A stretch of DNA of 64,000 nt, taken from the NCBI GenBank assembly GCA_964017235.1, contig OZ024936.1, forward strand, positions 17,584,496-17,648,495, in the 5' to 3' direction. Position 1 is the first letter of the stretch. Each line of letters begins with the position of its first letter. The notes under the pieces were generated by a model, which saw only the letters and a list, made by a program, of their open reading frames with translations, was not told the origin of the DNA and did not search any database. Both the position numbers and the translations under genes were made by a program. Shown here one piece after another: positions 47,173 to 58,912 of this stretch. Source of the DNA: Sabellastarte sp. h YS-2021 (Eukaryota; Annelida; Polychaeta; Sabellida; Sabellidae).

Positions 47173-47634
47173 TTTATTATTATTATTTTCCTTTCACGTA
47201 CATTTCTGCCTTGATTTTATTTTAATTTATGTTGGGTGTTTGTAATGCAATACATTTCACAACATCTCTAAAGTTTACAGTTTTCTTTCCTTTTAATAGC
47301 CAGTGCTCTTACATTATAATAGTTTCTGGCAAATGTTTGTTAAAATATATTGTATACACATAACTATCCATCTGTAGTATTCCTAATATACTTTAAAGCC
47401 TTTATTTTGTGAGACAATACTTTATCACTTGATATCCTACACTGATAAGCTATTTATTCTTTAGTATATATACATAGTGCAAGCACAGACAATAATATTT
47501 TGTTATCTAATTTACTTTGGGACAGACCAATGTCAAAATTATATTAAACTATTATATCAACTAGACAGTTGCAACATCACAAGAATTAAAATTAACAAAT
47601 ATACAATGCTAAACACAGACTAAAATATAAAAAG

Positions 47635-50600
47635 ATGGATATATTTGAAGCTGCAGAAACTGATAATGTTACTGTTGTAAAGAAGTGTATTTCAAAAGAA
47701 ACCAGTATAAACTGTACAGATGATGAAGGTCGTACACCTTTGTATTTAGCCAGTAAGTACAACAGTGTGAATGTAGTAGAGTTACTGTTGTCACAGGGTG
47801 CAGACACTAAAGTGAGGACAAAGGAACATCAGAGGACAGCACTGATAGTAGCAGCAAACAATAATCACAGTAAAGTGGTGGAACTACTGATAGAACTTGG
47901 GGCTAGTGTAAACAGTCAGACTAAATATGGTGAGACAGCATTGTTTCTTGCTGCATTTTATGGACATGCAGAAGTTGTCAGTGTGTTATTCAAACATAAT
48001 GCTGATGTGGAGAGACTGGAGTATGACACCCAGGCCACACCACTGTATGCGGCCTGTTACAACAACCACAGTGGTGTGGTGAGACTGTTACTCCAACATG
48101 GAGCTGATATCAATTCACAGTGTACTGATGGCTCCAGTCCAATATATGTATCAGCACAGAAATGTCATGTGGATTGTGTGAGTGTTTTACTCCAACATGG
48201 AGCTGATGTCAATTCACAGTGTACTGATGGTTCCACTCCATTATACATATCAGCATATAAAGGTTATGTGGATGTTGTGAGTGTTTTACTCCAGCATGGA
48301 GCTGATGTCAATTTGTCTGACAAGAATGGTGTTACAGCTTTATACTGTGCAGGTTTGTTCAAATATTTTGTCTTCTAATAAAGTGTTTTTATTTGAAATT
48401 TCATAATTTATCATTATCTTTTTAAACCTTGATGACTTGCTTGCATTTATTTTGCTAGAAACTGATTCTGAGATTATAATGTTGCACTGAAAAACATTCA
48501 CTGAAAACAAAGTTTACCCATGATATAGTGTCTGCTTCGCACCAATTTTTGCAAATTAATTTGTCAGATTTTTGGTTTGAGATATTTATTACAGATAACT
48601 TGATGTTATTTTTCACAGGAGTTTTGGAATAATCCAATCTTACAATCTTAAAATACAAAAAAAAATGCTTCAAATTTCCTCTGTTCTTTCACTTTAATAT
48701 GTCTCAGTGCGTCCTGCTTCATAAGAATATTATTCATCCAAATATGCATTTTAAACTGAATTTCCGTCACATAAAACCATTGTGATTCTCAGTGTGATGT
48801 GACTGTAACAACATTGTTGCAATGTTTTTTTATGGACGTATACATACGGATCATTTCTCGTTACTGTATGTGGTTGTATGTTTTATGTTATTTTTTGGCT
48901 AAAATTAAATACCACAAAGCTAGTTTTTATTTTTACTTCTAAACTGAAGACTGCTTTCACAATCACGGGAACGTAAATACAAATGGAAATTTGCTTTTTT
49001 GTTTATTAACGCTCGACGATAGGACAGGGTTATTGTAATCAGTTTGTTTCTGTATGTCTGCCTGTCTGTGCACTGTTTTGCAGTTATAACTCAAAAACTA
49101 TAACACAAATCAATCTCAAATTTGGTGGGGAGGTATTTCATGGGGTACAGATGGATTCTTCCAAATTTGGTGTAATTTGTTTGAAAATCAAAGTCAGGAG
49201 AGTTTTACTAATTTTCAATTGGGAATGCACAGTGAAACTGCTTCTCTTCATCCTTTAAAAAATCAATATTTTGCTTTCTGATGATGTCATTACTCAATGA
49301 TGTCACAATGCAATTGTCATTGTGAGGTCACAAACCTAGCCTTTGATACTTGCTGTCTTTAAGTAAAAATATTTCTTCTCATTTTTTTTCTCTTTTTTTC
49401 TTTCAATTCCTTGACAGTCCATCACAAAAAAATACCATGCATGATTTTCACCAAGAAGTGACCTTCAAGCAATATTTTTACCTCCACCATCAGTTTATGT
49501 TTTTGTGTGCTAATTGTTTGTCAATGTGTCTGTTTTTTTGTGTGTGTGTGTTTAGATTACTCCAGAACTAATGAACAGATCTTAATTAAAAAAATTGTGG
49601 GTAGGACCTGACCGAAGGAAGAAGTTAGTAAAAGAAAGATCTGGATCTTATTTTGGATACAAAATAAATCTGATTATCATGAATTTGCAAAGGTCCCCTT
49701 TTAAGTATTTTTAATGACCTTAGCTTTCTTCTTGATATTTCAGATTAATTTACATGTTTGGCTTTATTTTATTGTCTCCCTTAAAATACTTTATATTACT
49801 TGAGAAACTGGTCACGTGGAGTCAAGTGTTTTGCTCTCTCTAAGTGCATCTTGTATTTCCACTGTTTTTTTTTCACTGAAACGAGTTTTCATATCCTGAT
49901 TTTTGAGAGGACATAAGAAATCAATAGGAAAACTACTGAATGACTTATACAGACAAAAGTATATCACGAATGAACATAATAATATTATACAAGTGCGTAG
50001 CACTAGTTTTATTTCTTCATCTTCTTCATCTTCAGCGTTTGACAGCCACCTAACATACAATAATTTCCATAAGACATACGTTGTGTTAGAAGTGGATGCG
50101 TTTTCCATTTTAGGTTTAGCAATACATCCATATAACGTAATGCAGGTCAATGTAGGTTCTTTCATGTACAACAAAAGAAGCATGCTTTGCATTTATATGG
50201 CAAAATATAGTAAAGTAACACTGAACCAAAATGTGGTGTACATATTTATCTGCATATGTGGCTGTGATATATATTTATTTGTGTTATGTTGTTTATAAAT
50301 CAAGTAGATAGGGGCTGGTAGACATAAGGAAGACACCTTTTACCTATAAAACGTAACGTAATAAACTAAAAAAACAAGATGCACTCAGAGAGAGCAAAAC
50401 GCTCGACTCCATATGTGACCAGTCTCTCAAGTGATATAAAGTATTGTAAGGAAGACAATAAAATAAAACCAAGAATGTAAATTAATCTTCATGGAAATAT
50501 CAAGTAGAAAGCTAAAGTCATTAAAAATACATTGATTTATTTGGGGTTTTACGTCACTTTCAACACTGTACAGGTCATATCACGACGGGTAGTTGGAAGG

Positions 50601-53600
50601 GCAGAGTAAACCAGTACATATAGTCTGCTAGGGTTCTATACTGTAAACTGCCGACCAACAGCAAGCAACTACCAGCTTTCCCACTTGAGGCCATAACGGG
50701 GATTAAATCCCGGCCTCAGAGGTGGGAGGCGAGAGTGTTACCACTCTGCCACCGTGGCCCCTAAAAAAAAGAAAAAAATACATTGAAATGGGACCTCTGA
50801 AAAATTATGATTTTCTTGTATCCAAAATAAGATCCAGATCTTTCTTCCAGTGACTTCTTCCTTCAGTCAGGTCATACCCACAAATTTTTAAACAAAGATC
50901 TGTTCATTAAGCCTCTCTTACATCCCATTGTACGTGCACGTACGTCCTGGTTATAGAGAAAAATCGGCTGATTTGCAATGGACACTTAAGGTACACTTGG
51001 AATTTTATAACAAAATATCAAGGTTGTACAGTCCCTGCAATGAAAATTTGCATGCACATTTTCTCTGCTTGCACGCAGGATATCTACAAACGTATCCATG
51101 CCTCAAGGGTAACTTAAGGGAGACTTACGCAGCACACTTACATGTCTATACATGTACAACGGGATGTAAGAGAGGCTTTAGTTCTGGAGTAATCTAAACA
51201 CACACACATGCACACCCCTTACACACAAAAAAAACACAAAAAAAAACAGACAAATAGACAATTAAACAATTAGCACACAAAAACATAAACTGCTGGTGGA
51301 GGTAAAAATATTACTTAAAGGTCATTTCTTGGTAAAAATCACGCATGGTAATTTTTTGTGATGGACTGTCAAGGAATTGAAAGAAAAAAAAGAGAAAATA
51401 AAACAGAAATAATAATTAATAAAAATGATGAATATACCACCTCCCTCTTTATTATGTTTATGTCAATTTCAAGACATAAAATGAGAAGAAATATTTTTAC
51501 TTAAAGACAGCAAGTATCACAAGCTAGGTTTGTGACCTCACAATGACAATTGCATTGTGACATCACTGAGTAATGACATCATCAGACAGCAAAATATTGA
51601 TTTTTTATGTATGTGATGGAGAGAAGCAGTTTCACTGTGTATTCCCAATTGAAAATAAGTAAAACTCTCTCCTGACTTTAATTTTCAAACATATTAAACC
51701 AAATTTGGAAAAATCCGTCTGTACCCCATGAAATACTTTCCACCAAATTTGTGATTGATTGATGTTATAGTTTTTGAGTTGTAAGGACAAAACGGTGCAC
51801 AGACAGGGAAGCCGATTTCACTGTATAAGCCCAATTAAAAATAAGAAAAACTCTCTCCTGGCTTTAATTTTCACACAAATCACACCAAATTTGGAAGCAT
51901 CCGTCTGTACCCCATGAAGTCCCTGCTCAACAAATTTGAGGTTGACTGATGTTATAGTTTTTGAGTTATAAGGGCGAAACGGTGCACAGACAGACAAACA
52001 GACAGACAGACAGAAACAAACTGATCACAATAACCCTCTCCTATTGTTAAGCGTTGAAAAAGAAACAAAAAATGTAATACTAAAACTCTCTATTATATCC
52101 CGTTCCATATATCTCCCCATACACGGGTGAAATACGGCGTGCGCTGGATAATAAAAATTGCAAATACACATACACATAAGCAAAATCATAATGTGGTAGG
52201 AAATGCAAATTTGTGACAACACAAGGATGTAACTTCGCCAGTTACAATCTAATTTGATTAGTTCTAATAGAGTGACATTCTTACAATTTATGTTTAAAAC
52301 AATGGACTGTTGTGTGACAATCAGTGAGGGATTTATGTGATTCTTTTTATTATACAATTCAATATTCACACAGAGTGAGTGACTTTGTAGAACTTTTGGT
52401 TTAATATGCAAGCCACTGACATAAAATACTGAATAAGGGATTGTACAATTACAGTCCCCTTTCACAGTCCCCTACTTAGTATATCTTGACATTGTCCGGT
52501 TTGCAAAGTGGCTCACAAAGTAGATGCAGCAGTGAAACAAGGAAAACAAAATAAAAAGTGTTTTTAAATAAATAACTAAACAATAATAACAATAAAATAA
52601 TATAATAATAATAATAATAAAACAGCAAAAGTTATGAATATTAGGAATCAACATCATACTTAGTTACTTTTCTATCTTACTATTCTGTGTAAGAAGGCTT
52701 AGTAAAAGCCTCCACCATTATAAACCAATCTTTAATTAATGGAAAATTTCTGTCACCCTTTCTGTGAGTGGAAATGGGAATGGAATGAAAATTTTAGAAT
52801 GTTTTTACTGTGTAGGACTTCATGCTCCACAAGAAACGGGAGTGTAAGACGTAAAAATACATCATCTTTATCATTTTTAAATGTAAAATTAACAAAAACT
52901 TAACTTTATTATAGTTAAATGATTAATGTCATTTATTTGTAAAGCAATACTTTTAAATACTTCAATAAAAAATTGTATATTTTAGCACATGAAGGTCACA
53001 CTGCAGTTGCCGAAAAACTGCTCACTCATGGGGCACAAGTAGACAGTAGACAGTGGAATGGTACCACTCCTCTCATGATAGCTTGTTATAACAATCACAC
53101 ATCTGTTGTCAAACTACTCACTGCAAAAGGTGCCCAAGTTAACAGTGCTGACGATGATGGAGACACCCCACTTCATTATGCTGTGTTGGCAAATTCACCT
53201 GAGATTGTTAAGTTACTTTTAGCTCTACATCTCAATGTCCTACCCAACAATAAAGGACAGTATCCACTGGACATTGCCAAAGAAAAGCATTATGCTGAAC
53301 TAGTTGGTCTCTTAGAGGGTTATATTATAGGAACTACACCAGAGAAAAAACCAAACACTGTGTCTACATCCTCTGCTGGTGCAGCTGGGGGAGCTACTGG
53401 TGATGTCAGACCAAAAGAACCAAGCAAAATCATCACCAAGTCACAGATCACCAATGTTGCCAGACTGGCAGCTGAAGCAAAATTTAAAGCTAAATTGACA
53501 GAGAAGAACTGGGACCAACAGAGAGAGTTGGCTAAACTAGGACTGCGTAATGATGAGAAAGGTAACCACCGTACTCATTTATTATGCATATAAAAGTTCC

Positions 53601-54481
53601 AGAAGCATGCCTTACAATAAATATTTGAATAAGCAAATGAATTAAATAGATCAGCAAAAAGAGTATATAAATTTCTATATAAACTCTTTATGAACAAAGT
53701 CACAGAAAATCTGCCAAAAACCAACATAGAAAAATAAAAGTATTTTAAGATAGTATATATTGCAAATGTATGGACAATATTGCTGGAGGAAGCTGAGCCC
53801 TGCTTTGACCGTCAAGTGTCCTGTAACAGAGTCAGACTCAAACTTCTAGCGAACTCTATGTACTGGTTTTCTCTGCCCTTCCAACTACCTGTCGTGATAT
53901 GACCTGTACAGTGTTGAAAGCGACGTAAAACCCCAAATAAACAAGACTCAAACTTGGTCTAAATTACCCTTAACCTAAGAAAAGGATGTACAAACCAGAT
54001 AAACTTTTACAATTGGTGCAGTACATTTTGTTCAGACCTGGATATTAGTGGGGCTAACAGTAAACATGTTTTAAAATAGGGCTAAAATAGGTATGCAAAT
54101 AGATGAGTGTGAAACACACATTAATAATGCTGCATGCTATAAGATAAATACACATTGAATATTGAGAAGGGTTGTAAGCACATAGTTTTCATACTGGAAT
54201 TAATTATACATACATCTTTTTCAGATTTTGGTAATGAGCATATGTCTGAGATTGCCACAAAGTTAGGTGACCAATGGAAGCAACTGGCCATGCGACTGGG
54301 AATGGATTACAAGAAGATTGATGAGATAGAAGCCAAATATCCTAGAGACAGTGTTTATGCACCTTATGTTATGCTACTTAAGTGGAGGGATGGCTACGAA
54401 ACATCTATGGATGAAAAAAGGCAGAAACTTTTAAAGGCAGTTCGGAAGATGAAAAGACCAGATATACAGGATTTAGTGTGA
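47635..54481 (+). CDS. Ankyrin-repeat / death-domain protein, 3 exons
   Basis: Exons 47635-48352, 52986-53561 and 54225-54481 join in phase 1 (donors gtttgt and gtaacc, acceptors ttttag and tttcag) to give 516 residues. Residues 1-352 are about 11 ankyrin repeats; the exon 1-2 junction falls inside repeat 8 and restores its consensus (TALYCAAHEGH). Residues 353-431 are a linker, first Gly/Ala/Ser/Thr-rich, then charged and probably helical. Residues 432-516 form a death domain (EIATKLGDQWKQLAMRLG and later YVMLLKWRDG). Family members are cytosolic adaptors in death or innate-immune signalling; that role is inference here. The first intron carries an inverted R1 pair, a SINE and a MITE; the second carries a truncated SINE. 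The frame begins with a partial ankyrin repeat, so the start is plausible but an upstream exon cannot be excluded. Confidence 0.88.
49007..49853 (+). repeat. Repeat R1, copy B (inside intron 1)
   Basis: Same order as copy A from AACGCTCGACGATAGGACAG to GTCAAGTGTTTTGCTCTC and GTGCATCTTGT, but only one internal module, so about half as long. Confidence 0.8.
49870..50373. other. Spacer between R1 copies B and C
   Basis: Open frames occur on both strands (131 codons plus, 126 minus) with a serine run from TCTTCA repeats at 50015-50034. They overlap antisense and lack domains, so neither is called a gene. Confidence 0.35.
50536..50773 (-). repeat. SINE-A copy nested in R1-C
   Basis: Well-preserved minus-strand copy with head GGGGCCACGGTGGCAGAGTG. 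The 13-bp duplication AAAAATACATTGA is at 50523-50535 and 50774-50786. Confidence 0.9.
50910..51177 (+). mobile_element. MITE family P, short copy (268 bp) nested in R1-C
   Basis: Begins AGCCTCTCTTACATCCCATT and ends GGGATGTAAGAGAGGCT. TTA is duplicated at 50907-50909 and 51178-51180, and excision restores the R1 text seen in copy B. 3-bp TTA fits PIF/Harbinger-like insertion. A copy-long 89-codon frame exists but the 940-1430 copy does not keep it. Confidence 0.88.
52056..52985. other. Remainder of ankyrin/death gene intron 1
   Basis: AT-rich with an AAT-repeat near 52605-52620. A 146-codon minus-strand frame has no recognised domain. Confidence 0.4.
53846..53943 (+). repeat. 5'-truncated SINE-A in intron 2
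   Basis: Only the 3' part is present (TATGTACTGGTTTTCTCTGC to GACGTAAAACCCCAAATAAAC), yet AGACTCAAACTT flanks it at 53834-53845 and 53944-53955. The truncation therefore occurred at insertion. Confidence 0.85.
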
Positions 54482-56125
54482 ATTGTGATGATCTCTTGAA
54501 CACATAAAAGTGCCAATAATAACCGCATGATAAATTTTGCCTAAGCAGAAACATTTTTATTCCTGATTGACAGAATTTGATATGCGATATAGGAATAGTC
54601 TGCATCTGTCTGTCTTTCCCTCCACCGAAAATCAATGTCCTCTCACATCCACAATACTTGACCAATACATACCAAATTTTCAAAGGATGTGTATCTCATT
54701 GAAAAATTTTACACTCCTTTTTGGCCCCTAAGATTGAATATAATTCAGTTGTGACTCAGAATTTAATTATGAGTGGAGATTAAGTGCTATAAAAGTTGAT
54801 TAGATTAAGATTTAGCTTGGAGAATCATAATGCACTAAGGAAGAACGTTACAGTAGGTCTAGTCATACAAATGCAGTTGTTAAAAAGCACACTTAGCTAT
54901 GCATATCAAAGTGACCTGGGCCTTATACCTATCCCAAACAAGAACAAACTCTGCACAGGGGCACCTATGACTTTGCTGTTGAATGTTTAAATAACAAAAC
55001 CTGTATTATATAATGTGTGTAAGCAGTAAAAATGCCTTCAGGACATGTTCCCTTTTATATAACAAAAACTGACAGCATCCGTTATATTAAATGGATGATA
55101 AGCTAATTTAATCACCTTTTAAAGCATTCAATCTTCAAAATGCTATAAAAGTTGATAAGAATTAGAATTAGCTTTATTATTTTGTAGTTTCAGTAAACCA
55201 AGTATATGAACTTGTTTATTTAAGAAAAATTAAATTTTATTCATCATTGCAGTGTATTGCTAGTTATTTCTGCTGATATTTGTAAGGACTTTAAAAATTT
55301 ATACATATAGTTGATCATGATCATGGGTATCTTTGATGCCTTTGTGTATGAAGTTATATTTTTATGAAGTGTGGCACGGGAAGTAAGAATTTCTTGGCTA
55401 GAATACCACTTCTTGTGAGTAATACTCTTTGTGCATCTGATGAATCTTTTGTAATAAATGCATTTGCATTTGGTAAAATATTTCCTGACTTTTATTTTAG
55501 TTCATATATACTTCTTTATCATTACTCTGAATCTCTGATGACATTTTTGTTCCTGTTTATTCCTGTTTTGAACTTTATCAAACAAAAATTCCTATTCCCG
55601 TGATTTTACTAATAGCAAAATATCAATATATGTTCCTGCAATCAAGACACCTTTGAACCTTTGTAGCAATTTCCTCATTGATTCCATTACATTTCAAAGC
55701 CCAATAAAGTTTATTTGCTAACCAAAATGGCTGATTGGTAGTTTCAATGCAAATATTAACACTTCATTATCATATTGATACTAATAACGTGAGGGGATAA
55801 AAAACAGGACTTCGTTGGGTTACTCAGGCCAAAAAAGTATCATGTATACTTCCAAATTATTAAAAGGTCATGCATTTTCTTTTTTTCTTGAGGAGATGCC
55901 ATAACGTCTCAAATATGTCTTAACATTTTCATAACACTTCAACTTATTGCTCATTAGTTAAAGTATTAATTGGTTTTTCATCTGGTCACCACCAAATACA
56001 TTTCAGTATATGTTTCTCAGTCATTTAAAATGCTTCATTTTCTGTCTTCAGAATGTTCTCTTACATACATTTTCACGCAAGAACCACAAAAGTGGATAGT
56101 TTATTAATTCCAGTTTTTGATGACC
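54482..56125. other. 3' flank of the ankyrin/death gene
   Basis: AATAAA hexamers occur at 55451-55456 and 55703-55708 and either might be the gene's polyadenylation signal. No other gene was recognised. Confidence 0.4.
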
Positions 56126-56129
56126 ATAT

Positions 56130-56890
56130 CAGTATTATTATTATTATTTCTACAGCACTTTATTATAAATATTCAAAGCACTTTAACAATGTTATGGAAA
56201 ACTATTATTAGAAAAACGCTGCAACAATGTTATGGAAAACTATCATATTGTAATTAAAATCAACAGTTGTAAACTTTTTTAAAAAGAAATGTTTTCAATT
56301 GCTTTTTGAATTTGTCAACTGAGGTAGCAATTCTTATGGAATTATCAAGATTGTTCCATAGCACTGGGTCCATGTAAGAGAAAGCTTTTTCACTGAATCT
56401 GTTAGGGATGACCAGTTGATTAAGTTTATATTCCTTGCTGGTTCTAGTATCTCTAGATGACTGATGAATCTGGAGCAATTCTGGAAGATATTTGGGTGCC
56501 TGTGAGTTTAGGCATTTGAAGACGTGAAAATTCTAAAATGAAATCTTTCTTGCACAGATAGCCAATGAAGCCATTGTAAATATGGTTTAGCACTTTCATA
56601 TTGAGGAATGTCGAAAATAAACCTGGCAGCAGAATTCTGGAGATGCTGTAGGTGATCAATATTTGCTTTCTTTGTTCCAAGAAGAAGGCTACAACAATAG
56701 TCCAGGCGTGAAATGACTACAGCCTGTATCAAAGATACAGGTGCTGTGACAGTTAACTATTTACGAATTCTGTACAGCTTTCTAAGTTGCCCTTGAATAG
56801 CAGCACATTTTTTTGTGAACAAATACATCCATTGATATGTGTTCATCAAAGAAAGCACCATGATTGTGAACCGCTGACACACTTTCACTT
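56130..56890 (-). mobile_element. CR1/L2-like LINE 3' end
   Basis: Minus-strand frames read an HNHGAFFDEHISMD-like segment (about 56850), then SRLDYCCSLLLG and LQHLQNSAARFIF (56720-56640), then YMDPVLWNNLDNSIR (about 56350). These are successive conserved stretches of the C-terminal part of a LINE polymerase protein. Frame shifts separate them. The plus-strand ATTATTATTATT at 56134-56147 is the microsatellite tail. Confidence 0.8.
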
Positions 56891-57460
56891 ATAATTGTAC
56901 CGTATCTGTACTGCGATGAACTGTCTTTATAACGCCATCATATCATATCATATCAGTCTGTTTATTGGCCACCTTTGCTCTCGTTCAATCTAATATTAAA
57001 TATAGAGGAAAGCTACAAAAACCTGTTCTATGTTATTGAGTTAGAAAAATTATTTTAATACATAGCTTTCCAAGTTATTTAAACAGTTTATCTGTCTTCA
57101 TAACGTCCTCATAAATACCTTAATATGACATAACCCAACTGCACAACTGACCAACATGTCTTGTTCATAATGATACAGTAGAAGCCTAAATCAGTTTATG
57201 GGTCTAATTTTGGTGAATTTTTTACTTTGAACCTGAATAACATAAAGAGTATTTCATATATTTTGAATGTTAATACCTCAAATAATAGGTGTGTTATCCC
57301 TTTAATTCTGTGCCAAATATTAACCCCATAATATTTATGCAAATATTAAAAATATTACTTTTTCTGTCTCTAATTGACCAAAACCCTTGAATCAGTTTTT
57401 GGGTCTATTTTGAAACAGTCCCCCCCACCCCCGGAAGTCAGAGAAAGACACAGTGGAGGA
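56891..57460. other. Spacer before the DIRS-type element
   Basis: Two similar phrases (AATCAGTTTATGGGTCTAAT near 57191 and AATCAGTTTTTGGGTCTATT near 57391) lie 200 bp apart. A C-run lies near 57420. No gene. Confidence 0.35.
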
Positions 57461-57674
57461 ATAAATTTTATTTTGATACATACATGATAACTATAGCTAA
57501 TCATATGTACAGTCCAGCAACAATATACAATAATATATATATAACACAAGTAAAGGTTTACATTTACTACATCAGATTACATTACTAAGTGAATAAAGTT
57601 ACTACGCATGTAAATATAATTAACCAGTTAAACATTACTATGTATTACTTTAGGCTGATGAATAAAACATGCAG

Positions 57675-57745
57675 GATTCAAACCCAGGAGACCAAAGGCA
57701 GAGGTAACCACTAGGCCAGATAGGCAACCACTAAGGCCAGAATAT
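57675..57745 (-). repeat. tRNA-like segment near the retroelement 3' end
   Basis: On the minus strand CTGGCCTAGTGGTTA is a good A box and GGGTTTGAATCCTG a good B box, at normal spacing. It could be a SINE head or tRNA relic. No convincing acceptor stem. Confidence 0.5.
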
Positions 57746-57899
57746 TGGTACAGATGGTCAATGGTAGGCCTGAGTATAAATTTTACTACTGTAATACATC
57801 AGCCCTGAATAAATATGAAATAAAATATATGTATATAATCCCCTCACATGTATATATATATAAAAAACCCTCAAAGGCCCAGTAGAAGTATGGAAGCAT

Positions 57900-58889
57900 T
57901 TATATAATCCGAGCAAAAGTCTGACCAATTTCTTTACCCGAGGACTTATTTTTCTGGATGTAAGTCCAGACACAGTCTGAAGACCAGGAGCCGTGTTGCT
58001 TGATGGATTGTAGTGAAGCATTTGAATTATAAGCCAGAGTTGCTCCTGACCGCCGAAAGGTGTGGAATGTGTATTCATTGGGGGGAAAACCTAATTTAAC
58101 ATTTAATTTTGCAAGTACTTTTCTAATCCTAGAGTCAATCAGTACTGATCATTTTCCAGCAGAAAACATCTGAAACAATGGGTCATGTGGGGCAGGATTG
58201 TACAAAGTCATAGCTTGCTTGAGAGCTCTAACAGGGCAAAGAATACTAGATTTAAGTCGAGGAAGAGTTATAGTTTCCACCCTATTTCTAAACTGATTTG
58301 TTTTTGACCACTTTATTGACACATACATGAAGTGCTTAGAAATTTTAACGTCAGAAGGAGTGAGGTGTCTGGAAGGATCAAAGTCTCCATAAGAGTGAGG
58401 TGCCATGTTTGAAATTCTCAAAAAACCAAAGTAAGCAATAAGAAACACGGCTGCAAAGATTTTACCATAAGGAATGAAAGAGCATGCAGCAATGAAGGAA
58501 TGGAGGGTTTGAATTGACATGATAGGTCTATGGGTGACAGATAAGGGTCTAGACATTTTCATAGACTTTAGAAAATAACGTATTCTAGGGTGATCCATCA
58601 ACTCATATTCTAGGCCATATATGACCAGGTTGGCTTTGATAGCGGATACATGGTTTGCAATCATATGCACAGATACTTTATTCCATGCTAGGAATTCGAG
58701 GAAAGCCATTATGACTGCTAATGATATGCATTGAATTCTAATTTTTGAACACACACAAAACCCTATAAAGTTTCTAAACAGGAGCTGATAGCACCTCTTC
58801 GTCTTAGGCCTAAATGCATCTTTCACTCTTGAGTTTGCTGCACACACGAACCCAGCGATGCGCTTCTGACCTGCAAACAAAGAGTACAT
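57900..58889 (-). pseudogene. Tyrosine recombinase, one in-frame stop
   Basis: A 330-codon frame has a single TGA (plus-strand 58149-58151) after codon 246. Upstream lies the N-terminal DNA-binding region and the first catalytic arginine (FGFLRISN). Downstream in the same frame are the HTFRR box, HGSW and a tyrosine in WTYIQ, so all four catalytic positions R, H-x-x-R, H/W and Y are present on either side of the stop. The enzyme would integrate circular retroelement DNA by recombination rather than by a DDE integrase. Confidence 0.85.
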
Positions 58890-58912
58890 CTGTTACTACC
58901 AGCTTATACAAG

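Larger units (their letters stand above)
50374..52055 (-). repeat. Repeat R1, copy C (inverted, inside intron 1)
   Basis: Read on the minus strand it runs AACGCTTAACAATAGGAGAG through two modules to GTCGAGCGTTTTGCTCTCTC and GTGCATCTTGT. It is opposite to copies A and B. A SINE (50536-50773) and a MITE (50910-51177) have inserted into it. Confidence 0.8.

Noticed and set aside
49812-50298. Overlapping 126- and 131-codon frames on opposite strands
   Set aside because: Mutually antisense, serine run from a TCTTCA simple repeat, no domain and no splice context.
50928-51197. 89-codon frame
   Set aside because: It lies within the short MITE; the related long copy does not preserve a matching frame.
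52025-52465. 146-codon minus-strand frame
   Set aside because: Starts outside and ends inside repeat R1-C, composition looks like intron, no recognised domain.
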